A stretch of DNA of 64,000 nt from Paracoccaceae bacterium (GTDB taxonomy: Bacteria; Pseudomonadota; Alphaproteobacteria; Rhodobacterales; Rhodobacteraceae): the NCBI GenBank assembly GCA_021775315.1, contig JAJFIC010000016.1:1-64000 (forward strand). The letters are read 5' to 3'. This document shows positions 9,908-18,426 of the stretch, one piece after another (positions within the stretch are counted from its first letter, which is position 1; each line of letters starts with the position of its first letter). Made by a program: the position numbers and the translations under genes. The notes under the pieces are model-generated. The model was given only the letters and a program-made list of their open reading frames with translations. It ran no database searches and was not told the origin of the DNA.

Positions 9908-10771
9908 ATGGATATACTCGTTTCAGGCCTGTTGCTTGCAGGAACCTATGCACTGGTTGCGATGGGGTTGAACCTGCAATACGGCGTTGCGCGCATTATG
10001 AACCTTGCCAATGGTGAATTGCTGGTGCTTGGCGCGCTTGCCTCGTTCTGGTTGTTCGTCAGCGCCGAGATGAGCCCCCTTCTGACGATATTTCTAGTCG
10101 CGCCAGTCGCGTTTGCCGGGAACTGGCTGATCTATCGCTTTTTGCTGCTACCGCTGGTGAAACGCGCCAAATCGCAAGGCCATCTTGAGGTCGACGCGAT
10201 CCTTGCTACCTTCGGGATGAGCTTCATAATGGTCGGATTGATGCTGTCGATCCACGGCGAATACTTTACCTATGAATTCCTGACCCAGCCGATCACGATC
10301 CTTGGCTCAATCGTGGCGCTGAACCGTTTCATCGCCTTTCTGATCGCGGTTGCGATTGGCGCGGGCCTTTACCTTTGGCTTAACCACACCCGTCCGGGTG
10401 CCGCCATGCGTGCCGTCGCCGTCAGCCCCGAAGCCGCCGGTCTGGTCGGCATCGACGTCGCCCGGATGTCGGCCTTTGCGTTTGCGACGGGTGGTGCCGT
10501 CACCGCAGTTGGCGGTGCGCTGATTTCCACCTTTATCACGCTCGATGCCTCGATCGGTGTTCTGTTTACCATGAAGGCCCTGATCATCGTTATCATGGGC
10601 GGGGTCGGCGACATTCGTGGCGCAATTCTTGCCGCGATCATCCTTGGCATCGTGGAAACCGCCGTGGCCACGCTGATCGATCCCGGTCTTACGTTAACCG
10701 CGGCCTATCTGATATTCCTTCTTATCCTGCTGTTCCGACCGCAGGGCCTGTTCGGAAGGCGCGCAACATGA
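9908..10771 (+). CDS. livH: Liv-type ABC transporter permease (LivH family)
   Basis: The 287-aa protein is very hydrophobic, with about eight membrane segments. It shows the LivH-family opening (GLLLAGTYALVAMGLNLQYG) and the conserved cytoplasmic loop containing MRAVAVSPEAAGLVGIDV that docks on the ATPase. It forms half of the membrane channel together with the next gene, whose ATG overlaps its stop codon (ATGA at 10768-10771). Length is normal for the family. Confidence 0.93.
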   Translation: MDILVSGLLLAGTYALVAMGLNLQYGVARIMNLANGELLVLGALASFWLFVSAEMSPLLTIFLVAPVAFAGNWLIYRFLLLPLVKRAKSQGHLEVDAILATFGMSFIMVGLMLSIHGEYFTYEFLTQPITILGSIVALNRFIAFLIAVAIGAGLYLWLNHTRPGAAMRAVAVSPEAAGLVGIDVARMSAFAFATGGAVTAVGGALISTFITLDASIGVLFTMKALIIVIMGGVGDIRGAILAAIILGIVETAVATLIDPGLTLTAAYLIFLLILLFRPQGLFGRRAT

Positions 10772-11703
10772 ACAGCACAAGCTGGAAAGAGCCAAGCATT
10801 GCAGCAATCGTCGCCATTCTGGCCGCATCGGTGCCGCTGGTTTTTGACGCCTATTGGCTTTCGGTTTCCGTCACCGCCATGATGTATATCGCGCTGTCGA
10901 CCAGTTGGGCGCTGTTTTCCGGGCCGACGCATTACATCTCGCTTGCCACGGGTGCGTTTTTCGGAATCGGTGGCTACCTCGTTGGCACGGGGATGAGCGA
11001 TTATAACCTCAGCTTTTGGCTGATGGCTGCCATCGCACCGATTGTCGCCACCATCCTTGCGGCCCTGATCGGGCTGGCAACCTTGCGCCTGTCCGGGGTC
11101 TATTTCGTGATTTTTACGCTTGGGCTGGCCGAAATGATACGCAACCTTGTCAGTTGGATTCAGAACAATTTCTTAGGCTCACGCGGCCTTTATGTCCTGA
11201 CTGATTTCACCGAGTCGCATATCTACTGGATGTTGCTGATCATCGCCTGTTGCGTCTACCTGCTTGGCTGGTTGGTGAACCGATCACGGCTTGGTTTTGC
11301 CCTCAGGATCATTGGCAATGACGAGTCTGTCGCCAAACATGTTGGCATCAATACCGCCATGTCCAAGGTGATCCTGTTCATGACCACCGGCTTTTTTGCA
11401 GCCCTTGTTGGGGCCGTGATTGCGCCGCGCTATACCTATATCGAACCCAATCAGGTGTTTTCCCCCGAACTCAGCTTTCTTGTCGTCATCATGGCACTGC
11501 TTGGCGGTGCCGGTCGGTTGTGGGGCCCGCTGGTCGGGGTGATCCCCTTTACCCTGATTTGGGAATTCGTGTCCATTCAGGCACCAAACTCGACCACATT
11601 ATTTCTTGGTCTGGTATTCCTGCTGATCGTCTATGTTCTGCCCCACGGGTTTGTCGGGCGAATTGACCAGATCAACAAGAAACTTAAGGAAAGGAGCCAT
11701 TGA
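10768..11703 (+). CDS. livM: Liv-type ABC transporter permease (LivM family)
   Basis: This 311-aa polytopic membrane protein shows the LivM-family pattern: IALSTSWALFSGPTHYISLATGAFFGIGGY near the start, and the coupling loop FALRIIGNDESVAKHVGI facing the ATPases. It pairs with the LivH-type permease. Its start overlaps the stop of that gene, and its stop overlaps the ATG of the following ATPase gene (TGATG), so the products are made in step. Confidence 0.93.
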   Translation: MNSTSWKEPSIAAIVAILAASVPLVFDAYWLSVSVTAMMYIALSTSWALFSGPTHYISLATGAFFGIGGYLVGTGMSDYNLSFWLMAAIAPIVATILAALIGLATLRLSGVYFVIFTLGLAEMIRNLVSWIQNNFLGSRGLYVLTDFTESHIYWMLLIIACCVYLLGWLVNRSRLGFALRIIGNDESVAKHVGINTAMSKVILFMTTGFFAALVGAVIAPRYTYIEPNQVFSPELSFLVVIMALLGGAGRLWGPLVGVIPFTLIWEFVSIQAPNSTTLFLGLVFLLIVYVLPHGFVGRIDQINKKLKERSH

Positions 11704-12440
11704 TGCGGCAAACCGGTTCCGTCCTTTCGGTTAATGGGGTGACCAAACGTTTCGGCGGTCTTGTGGCCGTTGATAACCTGTCCTTTGATGTGGCTGAACA
11801 CGAGGTGATGGGCATCATCGGCCCTAATGGGTCCGGCAAGACGACGATGATGAATATGATCTCAGGATCGTTCAAACCCACCGCTGGTGCGATTTCGATG
11901 AAGGGCGCGCGGATTTCTGATCTGCCCGCACAGGAAATCGCCCGGCGCGGTGTCGGGCGGACCTTTCAACTGGTGCGGCTTTTGCCGTCGCTCAGCGTGT
12001 TGGAAAACGTGGTCGCAGGCGCGGTTTTCGGCCACCGCAAACGCTGGGGTCGCGATGCCGAAGATCAGGCGCACCGGATGCTGGAACGTGTGGGGCTTGA
12101 GGCGATGGCCTATGCCCCCATTTCCGCGCTGACATATATCGACCAAAAGCGGCTGGAACTGGCGCGGGTTCTGGCCGGGGAACCTGAAATTCTGCTGCTG
12201 GATGAATGGCTGGCTGGCCTCAATCCAACCGAAATGGAAACCGGGATCGAGCTGATCCACGATCTGCGCCGCGAGGGGCGCACGATCATTCTGGTGGAAC
12301 ATGTGATGGACGCGATCCGCTCACTTTGTGACCGCTGTGTGGTGATGTCCTCGGGCGCGAAAATCGCCGAAGGAACGCCCGAAGATGTGCTGTCTGACCG
12401 CGAAGTGATCCGCGCCTATCTGGGGGATGACGATGCTTGA
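11703..12440 (+). CDS. livG: Liv-type ABC transporter ATPase (LivG family)
   Basis: The 245-aa ATPase has a Walker A (GPNGSGKTT), the LivG-type GRTFQLVRLL Q-loop segment, and a Walker B (ILLLDEWLAGLNP). The usual LSGG signature is replaced by ALTYIDQKRLELAR, as in many LivG/LptB-like proteins, where the signature is variable. LIPV-type residues give way to EHVMDAI, with the switch His in VEHV. AAGGAG precedes ATG 11703; the TTG at 11700 is rejected because its spacing is poorer. Confidence 0.92.
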   Translation: MRQTGSVLSVNGVTKRFGGLVAVDNLSFDVAEHEVMGIIGPNGSGKTTMMNMISGSFKPTAGAISMKGARISDLPAQEIARRGVGRTFQLVRLLPSLSVLENVVAGAVFGHRKRWGRDAEDQAHRMLERVGLEAMAYAPISALTYIDQKRLELARVLAGEPEILLLDEWLAGLNPTEMETGIELIHDLRREGRTIILVEHVMDAIRSLCDRCVVMSSGAKIAEGTPEDVLSDREVIRAYLGDDDA

Positions 12441-13641
12441 GGTCCGCAATCTTTCCGTAAGCTACGGCCAGCACCGCGCGCTGGAAGATGCCTCGGTACG
12501 TGTTGAACCCGGCGAGATTGTCGTGATCCTTGGTGCAAACGGGGCGGGCAAAAGCACGCTATTGCGCGCGATCACAGGTATTTGCGAAGGCCAGCCCAGC
12601 GGTATCGTGGAAATGGACGGCCATCCAATTTTGGGCCTGTCATCTGACAAGATCGTGGATCGTGGCATTTCGCTTGTGCCTGAAGGGCGCGGGATATTCG
12701 GTGACCTAAGCGTGGCTGAAAACCTGCGCCTTGGGGCCTATGCCGAACGGGCGCGGGAAGACGAGGCGGCGAATTTCGACCGCGTTCTGTCCCTGTTTCC
12801 AAAGCTGGCGGAACGAAAAGGCCAGATTGCGCGCACCATGTCAGGAGGTGAGCAGCAGATGGTCGCCATTGGTCGCGCCATGATGTCGAGCCCGAAAATC
12901 CTGATGCTGGATGAGCCGTCGCTGGGCCTGTCGCCGCTGCTGTGTAAAGAGCTGTTTGCCAATCTTAAAGAGGTGCGAAAATCTGGCATTGGCATCCTTT
13001 TGGTTGAACAAAACGCCAAGCAAAGCCTTGCGATTGCCGATCGTGGATACCTGCTGGAAAACGCCCATATCGTGCACGAAGATGATGCCGCCAGCCTGAT
13101 GACCGATCCGGCGGTGCAAAGGGCGTATCTTGGGGCAGGTGCGGTCAAAGTTGCTCCAGCCGTTGCGCCAACTGCCGCGCCACCAACCACTCCAGCGGCC
13201 AGTTCAGGCCCGTCGTTGAACGACATCGCGGCGCAGGCGATCGCATCGCTGAACAAAGAACCACCCACGGCAGCACCCGTAGCAAAGCCGGTGATGCCGC
13301 CGCAAAAACCAGTTTCCATTGGTGGTCTGCCACCAAGGCGCAGCGCCGATGATCTGGCAGGAATTTCAATCGACGCGCTTGTTGGCCATGCCAGCAAACA
13401 GGCCAGCCGCTCGCCCGAGCCAGCCAAAGATACATCGCGCAAAAGTCGCCTTAAAACCTATGCGCCGCCGCCGCTGGCCCCGTCATCGCCCGCAAAACCG
13501 CCAAGGGTTAAACCGTTGCGCCAGACCACACCCACACCCACGCACCAAAGTCACGACGAGCGTTTGCGGGCAGCCCTTGATGAAATCGAACGCGCCGCCG
13601 AACAGGCCAGAAACAGCGCCCGCCCCAGATCGCGGCGCTAA
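12433..13641 (+). CDS. livF: Liv-type ABC transporter ATPase (LivF family) with a long Pro/Ala-rich C-terminal tail
   Basis: Residues 1-235 are an ordinary LivF ATPase: Walker A GANGAGKST, signature MSGGEQQM, Walker B ILMLDEPSLGLSP, and the switch His region VEQN. A further 165 or so residues follow that LivF proteins (about 235 aa) normally lack. The tail is rich in Pro, Ala, Ser and Lys/Arg and carries two possible short helices (SLNDIAAQAIASLN; DERLRAALDEIERAAEQAR). It looks disordered with end-of-chain binding motifs, perhaps linking the importer to another protein such as the flotillin encoded in the same operon. The reading frame is continuous, with no sign of a frameshift. Confidence 0.9.
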   Translation: MLEVRNLSVSYGQHRALEDASVRVEPGEIVVILGANGAGKSTLLRAITGICEGQPSGIVEMDGHPILGLSSDKIVDRGISLVPEGRGIFGDLSVAENLRLGAYAERAREDEAANFDRVLSLFPKLAERKGQIARTMSGGEQQMVAIGRAMMSSPKILMLDEPSLGLSPLLCKELFANLKEVRKSGIGILLVEQNAKQSLAIADRGYLLENAHIVHEDDAASLMTDPAVQRAYLGAGAVKVAPAVAPTAAPPTTPAASSGPSLNDIAAQAIASLNKEPPTAAPVAKPVMPPQKPVSIGGLPPRRSADDLAGISIDALVGHASKQASRSPEPAKDTSRKSRLKTYAPPPLAPSSPAKPPRVKPLRQTTPTPTHQSHDERLRAALDEIERAAEQARNSARPRSRR

Positions 13642-13664
13642 GAAACAGCAAAAGGAGGACAGCA

Positions 13665-15140
13665 ATGTTGGACAAAGTCACGACCGCGCCTCAGATCAAA
13701 GGCATGTATATCGGGGGTCGCTGGACAGCCGGTTCCGGCACATTTGCCGATGTGAACCCGTCCACCGGCGCGAATTGGGCCACCATACCCGATGCCGGAC
13801 GCGCCGAAACCCGGGCCGCGATTGACGCCGCACAAGCGGCCTTTGCCGAATGGTCCGAAATGCCGTTCACCCACCGCGCCCGGCTTATGTTGCAGGTCGC
13901 GGACATCTGGGAACGCCGCATCCCTGATTTCGTGGCCGCCATGCAGGCCGAAGGCGGCGGCTGGTTTGGAAAAGGCATGTTCGAAGGCGGCTATGTGACC
14001 GAAGTATTCCGCGCGGCCGCCGCTGCAACTTATGACGCAATCGGCGAGGTTCTGCCCTCAGAACACGGCAAATTCTCAACCGCCGTTCGCTCGCCGATGG
14101 GCGTCGTCGCCGTTATCAGCCCGTGGAACTTCCCGGCGATCCTGTCGTCGCGCGGCTTTGCTTTCCCAATGGCCGCAGGCAATACCATCGTGCTGAAACC
14201 ATCCGAAGACACGCCCTATACCGGCGGCCTGTTCTTTGCCGAAGTGATGGAAGAGGCCGGGATTCCAGCCGGTGTGTTCAACGTCGTCACCGCATCGCGC
14301 GACCGGGTGCAGGATGTTGGGGACGAGTTGATCGAAAACCAACTGATCAAAGGCGTGTCCTTCACCGGGTCCACCCCAGTTGGCCGCTCCATCGCCGCGA
14401 AATGCGGCGCGCATCTGAAAAAATGTTGCGTCGAACTTGGTGGCAAAGACAGCCTGATCATCCGCGCTGATGCGGATATGGAACGGGCCACGCAAGCCGC
14501 CAATTTCGGCAGTTTCATGCATCAGGGCCAGATTTGCATGTCGGTGGAAAAGATACTGGTGCATGAAAATATCTTTGATGATTTCCTGCAAAAATTCGTG
14601 GCCCGCGCGGCGAAACTGACCGTGGGTGACACGGCCCAGCAAAGCAACATTATCGGCCCGTTAATCAACGACCGGCAAGTGGACCGCGTGCGGGGCCAAC
14701 TGGAAGATGCCATCGCCAAAGGCGCCAGCGTCGCCCTTGGCGGCAAGGTCGAAGGACGGTTCGTTCACCCGACCATCCTGACCGGCGTGACATCAGACAT
14801 GGCGGTGTATCGCGACGAAACCTTTGGCCCCGTGGTGCCCGTCATCCCGTTTCGCAGCGACGAAGAAGCCATCGCAATTGCCAATGACACAGAATACGGC
14901 CTGTCCTCGGGCATCATCACACGCGACGAAGAATGCGCCCTGCAAATGGCGCAGAAACTGGAAACCGGCATGTGCCACGTCAATTGTTCATCCGTGAACG
15001 ACGAACCGAACGCGCCGTTTGGCGGCACCAAAGCCAGCGGCCTTGGCAAGCATGGCGGGCGATGGTCGATGGAGACATTCACCAACACAAGATGGATCAC
15101 ATTAGAGCGCGGCGGGCGACATTTCCCGCCGATGTTCTGA
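13665..15140 (+). CDS. Aldehyde dehydrogenase, paralogue A flanking the flotillin gene
   Basis: This is a 491-aa NAD(P)-dependent aldehyde dehydrogenase with catalytic C291 (HQGQICMS), E257 (VELGGKD) and N155 (PWNFP). AAAGGAGG stands right before ATG 13665. It is strikingly similar to the protein at 16735-18207: both begin KGMYIGG(R/Q)W, share the block LPSEHGKFSTAVR and end ERGGRHFPP(M/V)F. They are therefore recent paralogues placed either side of the flotillin gene. The exact aldehyde is not known; benzaldehyde/vanillin dehydrogenases have similar C-terminal signatures (CHVNCSS). Confidence 0.88.
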   Translation: MLDKVTTAPQIKGMYIGGRWTAGSGTFADVNPSTGANWATIPDAGRAETRAAIDAAQAAFAEWSEMPFTHRARLMLQVADIWERRIPDFVAAMQAEGGGWFGKGMFEGGYVTEVFRAAAAATYDAIGEVLPSEHGKFSTAVRSPMGVVAVISPWNFPAILSSRGFAFPMAAGNTIVLKPSEDTPYTGGLFFAEVMEEAGIPAGVFNVVTASRDRVQDVGDELIENQLIKGVSFTGSTPVGRSIAAKCGAHLKKCCVELGGKDSLIIRADADMERATQAANFGSFMHQGQICMSVEKILVHENIFDDFLQKFVARAAKLTVGDTAQQSNIIGPLINDRQVDRVRGQLEDAIAKGASVALGGKVEGRFVHPTILTGVTSDMAVYRDETFGPVVPVIPFRSDEEAIAIANDTEYGLSSGIITRDEECALQMAQKLETGMCHVNCSSVNDEPNAPFGGTKASGLGKHGGRWSMETFTNTRWITLERGGRHFPPMF

Positions 15141-15171
15141 AAAATGAATTTATAACCGAAAGGACCGGGAT

Positions 15172-16713
15172 ATGAGCGTATTGGCCTGGATTATCGTCGT
15201 TTTGATCGCATTGGCGGTCATCATTGCGCTGCTGGCGTGGCTCTATGAACGCGCCACAAGTGAAACAAGCCTCGTGCGCACCGGCATCGGCGGGCGCAAG
15301 GTGGTTATGGCGGGGGGCACGATATCAGTCCCCTATTTCCACGAAATCAGCCGGGTCAATATGCAGACCCTTCGACTTGATGTGCAGCGAAAAGGTGACA
15401 GTTCGCTGATCACCAAAGACCGGATGCGTGTCGATGTCGGCGCGGAATTCTACGTCTCGGTTTCCCCAACGGCCGAGGCGATAACCCGCGCCTCGCAGAC
15501 GCTGGGCAAACGGACCTTTCAGTCGGATCAACTGCGCGAACTGGTGGACGGCATGATGGTCGACGCCCTGCGTTCGGTCGCCGCAAGGATGAGCATGGAC
15601 GAACTGCACGAAAACCGCTCGACCTTTGTGACCGAAGTGCGCGACAGCCTGAAAGATGTGCTTTCCCGATATGGTCTGCAACTGGACAGCGTATCGCTTA
15701 CCGCCCTTGATCAGACGCCGTTTTCCGCACTCGACGAAAACAACGCGTTCAACGCGGTTGGCATGCGTAAACTGGCCGAGGTGATTGCCGATAGCAAGAA
15801 GCAGCGGGCTGAAATCGACGCGGATGCCGAAGTATCGGTGCGCCGTGCCGCGATGGAAGCCTCGCGCCTGACGATGGAAATCGACCTTGATGAACGGCGC
15901 GCACAAATTGCACAGCAACAGGAAATAGAAACCCTTTCCTCGGCCCAAATCGCCCAGATCGCCCAACGCAAAGTCGAAAGCGAACTCAGCACCGCCGAAG
16001 CAAGGATCGAGATGGAGCGGCGCATTCAATCCGCTGAAATCGAACGCGAGCGGTCGTTGGAAATCGCAGAACAGGAACGGATGATTTCCGTGGCCGCCAA
16101 AAGTCAGGAAGAAAGCCGCGCCGAAGCCCAGGCAGATGCCGCCCGCGCCGAGGCGGTTGTGGCCTTTGAAGCGGTAAACACAGTCCGCGCCAAGGCCGAA
16201 GCTGACCGTCGCAAAGCCGTCGCCCTGATTGCGGCCGAGGGCGATGCACAAGCCGCCGCCGCCCGCGCCACAATCGCGTCAGAGACTGAAAAAGAGACGG
16301 CCAGGCATCAGGCCGCCGCCCGCAACGAAACCACCGAAGCCGACAAAACCGCAAAACTGGCCGAGGCCGAAACCACCCGCGCCCGGATTGATGCGGAAAA
16401 CACCCGTTCGGATGCGCTGATCGCAATGGAACTGGAAAAAGCCCGACTTGAAGCCTTGCCAAAGATCGTTAGCGAGATGGTGAAGCCGGCTGAAAAAATC
16501 AACAGTATCAACATCAACCACCTGTCTGGCGGCGGCTTTGGCGCAAGTGCTGGTGGTGATGCCGCCAATAAACCAGTGGTCAATCAGGCGTTGGATTCGA
16601 TCATGGAAATGGCCGTGCAATTGCCGGTCCTGAAAAAGATCGGTGAAAGCGTTGGCATAGATTTTGAAAACGGCCTGTCGGGTGTGACGGACACAAAAAA
16701 GCCCGACAAATGA
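15172..16713 (+). CDS. Flotillin/SPFH-domain membrane scaffold protein
   Basis: The 513-aa protein has a single N-terminal membrane segment (residues 2-26), a Band 7/SPFH domain (about 35-210, with RTGIGGRKVVMAGG and SYGLQLDSVSLTALDQT-like segments), a long Ala/Glu-rich coiled coil (about 215-440) typical of flotillins, and a Gly-rich C-terminal part with the segment KINSININHLSGGG. Such proteins oligomerise on the inner membrane and organise lipid domains and partner complexes. It lies between two paralogous aldehyde dehydrogenases in the transporter operon, which suggests that it scaffolds these enzymes or the importer. No NfeD-type partner is visible nearby. Confidence 0.9.
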   Translation: MSVLAWIIVVLIALAVIIALLAWLYERATSETSLVRTGIGGRKVVMAGGTISVPYFHEISRVNMQTLRLDVQRKGDSSLITKDRMRVDVGAEFYVSVSPTAEAITRASQTLGKRTFQSDQLRELVDGMMVDALRSVAARMSMDELHENRSTFVTEVRDSLKDVLSRYGLQLDSVSLTALDQTPFSALDENNAFNAVGMRKLAEVIADSKKQRAEIDADAEVSVRRAAMEASRLTMEIDLDERRAQIAQQQEIETLSSAQIAQIAQRKVESELSTAEARIEMERRIQSAEIERERSLEIAEQERMISVAAKSQEESRAEAQADAARAEAVVAFEAVNTVRAKAEADRRKAVALIAAEGDAQAAAARATIASETEKETARHQAAARNETTEADKTAKLAEAETTRARIDAENTRSDALIAMELEKARLEALPKIVSEMVKPAEKINSININHLSGGGFGASAGGDAANKPVVNQALDSIMEMAVQLPVLKKIGESVGIDFENGLSGVTDTKKPDK

Positions 16714-16734
16714 GCGCCAAGAAAGAGAGGGACC

Positions 16735-18207
16735 ATGCGTGATATGACCGAACATGCCTCGATGAAGGGGATGTATATTGGCGGCCAGTGGGTGCCGGGG
16801 CGTGGAACATTTCCCGACATCAATCCCTGTGACGGTTCGATTTGGGCTGACGTGCCAGACGGTGGCCGGGCCGAAGCCGCGCGCGCCATTCAGGCAGCCC
16901 ATGCCGCTTTTGAAGGTTGGGCCGACCTGCCGTTTACGGAACGCGCGCGTTACATGCTAAGGGCCGCAGATGTTTGGGAAAAACGCGCCCCTGATTTCGC
17001 CGCCGCCATGCAGGGCGAAGGTGGCGGAACCTTTGGCAAAGGCATGTTTGAAAACACATATGTGCCCGAGGTGCTGCGCGCCGCCGCCGCTGTTTGTTAT
17101 CAGTCTCTGGGCGAGGTTTTGCCGTCAGAACACGGCAAGTTTTCAACCGCTGTTCGCCGCCCGATAGGGGTGGTTGTCACGCTGTCGCCATGGAACTTTC
17201 CGGCCATTCTGGCCTCGCGCCAATTCGCCAATCCGCTGGCCATCGGCAACACCATCGTTATGAAACCGTCCGAAGATACACCCTATACCGGCGGACTTTT
17301 CATAGCTGAAGTGATGGAAGAGGCCGGATTGCCGCCCGGTGTTTTCAACGTCGTCACCTGTTCGCGTGACAATGTCGGGGAAATGGGTGACGAGTTGATC
17401 GAAAACCCCATGGTCAAAGGCGTGACATTCACCGGCTCGTCCGCTGTTGGTCGCTATATTGCCGCGAAATGCGGCGCGCATCTGAAAAAATGCTGCATCG
17501 AACTTGGCGGCAATGACGCGATGATCGTGCTGGAAGACGCCGACATCGAACGCGCCGCACAGGCGGCCAATTTCGGCAGCTTCATGCATCAGGGTCAGGT
17601 CTGTATGAGTGTTGAGCGGATATTGGTGCACGAAAACATTTTCGACGCATTCCTTAAGCGGTTCAAAGAACGCACGGCCAACTTGCCGATGGGCGACACA
17701 CGCGACAAGAACAACGTGATCGGCCCGATGATCAACCAAAAACAGGCGGATCGGGTGATGGTGCATCTGGAAGACGCCATCGCTAAGGGTGCGAAGGTGG
17801 AACTGGGCGGTGGGTCAAACGGCTGTTTTATTGAGCCAACGATTGTGACCAACACGACGCCCGAAATGCTGATTATGCGCGATGAAACCTTTGGCCCGGT
17901 CGTGCCGGTGATCCCGTTTCGCACGGATGACGAGGCTATCGCGATCAGCAATGACACCGAATACGGGTTGTCCGCCGGTGTGTTCACCCAGAACGAAGAA
18001 CGCGCACTGGCCATCGCTCGCCGGCTGGAAACCGGCATGTGCCACGTCAACTGCTCGTCGATAAACGACGAACCTCACGTGCCTTTCGGCGGGGCGAAAT
18101 CGTCCGGCCTTGGGCGCAATGGCGGGCGTTGGTCGGTCGAAACCTTCTCAGAAACCCGCTGGATCACACTGGAACGCGGGGGCCGCCACTTCCCGCCGGT
18201 GTTTTGA
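16735..18207 (+). CDS. Aldehyde dehydrogenase, paralogue B flanking the flotillin gene
   Basis: This 490-aa aldehyde dehydrogenase has catalytic C290 (HQGQVCMS), E256 (IELGGND) and N154 (PWNFP). The LELGGK lysine is replaced by Asn (GGNDAM), the main visible difference from paralogue A (GGKD), and this may alter cofactor or substrate fit. It is the last gene of the operon and ends 15 bp before the palindromic element that separates it from cysG. GAGAGGG precedes the ATG. Confidence 0.88.
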   Translation: MRDMTEHASMKGMYIGGQWVPGRGTFPDINPCDGSIWADVPDGGRAEAARAIQAAHAAFEGWADLPFTERARYMLRAADVWEKRAPDFAAAMQGEGGGTFGKGMFENTYVPEVLRAAAAVCYQSLGEVLPSEHGKFSTAVRRPIGVVVTLSPWNFPAILASRQFANPLAIGNTIVMKPSEDTPYTGGLFIAEVMEEAGLPPGVFNVVTCSRDNVGEMGDELIENPMVKGVTFTGSSAVGRYIAAKCGAHLKKCCIELGGNDAMIVLEDADIERAAQAANFGSFMHQGQVCMSVERILVHENIFDAFLKRFKERTANLPMGDTRDKNNVIGPMINQKQADRVMVHLEDAIAKGAKVELGGGSNGCFIEPTIVTNTTPEMLIMRDETFGPVVPVIPFRTDDEAIAISNDTEYGLSAGVFTQNEERALAIARRLETGMCHVNCSSINDEPHVPFGGAKSSGLGRNGGRWSVETFSETRWITLERGGRHFPPVF

Positions 18208-18222
18208 CGGCCAACGCCCTAA

Positions 18223-18426
18223 GGACCCTCTGACTAGAAAAACCTTTAGGCATTTTGAAATAATGTCAGCCCCCGACCGCTTCATGGCGGGGGCTTTTGC
18301 AACGGTGCATCTGATTGATTTGGTTCGTATTTCAGGAGATGCGGTAAGATTGGCTGTCGTGGCGTACGCCCCCGCCCGGTCGGGGGCTGACAATATTTCA
18401 AAATCACCGCTTCAATCAGAGGTTCC
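18223..18426. repeat. 204-bp palindromic intergenic element, copy 1
   Basis: Two nested inverted repeats are visible. The outer pair is GGACCCTCTGA (18223-18233) and TCAGAGGTTCC (18416-18426). The inner pair is a 28-bp stem (18252-18279 with 18377-18404, one mismatch). The left inner arm can alternatively pair with CGGGGGC just downstream and is then followed by TTTT, an ordinary rightward terminator. The element fills the gap between convergent genes and abuts the TAG stop codon of cysG. A second copy of almost equal length lies at 58361-58563 in the same orientation. It has no coding capacity. Confidence 0.85.

Noticed and set aside
15325-16251. 308-codon open frame antisense to the flotillin gene
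   Set aside because: It is a mirror of Ala/Glu-rich coiled-coil coding DNA; such frames arise by codon bias.
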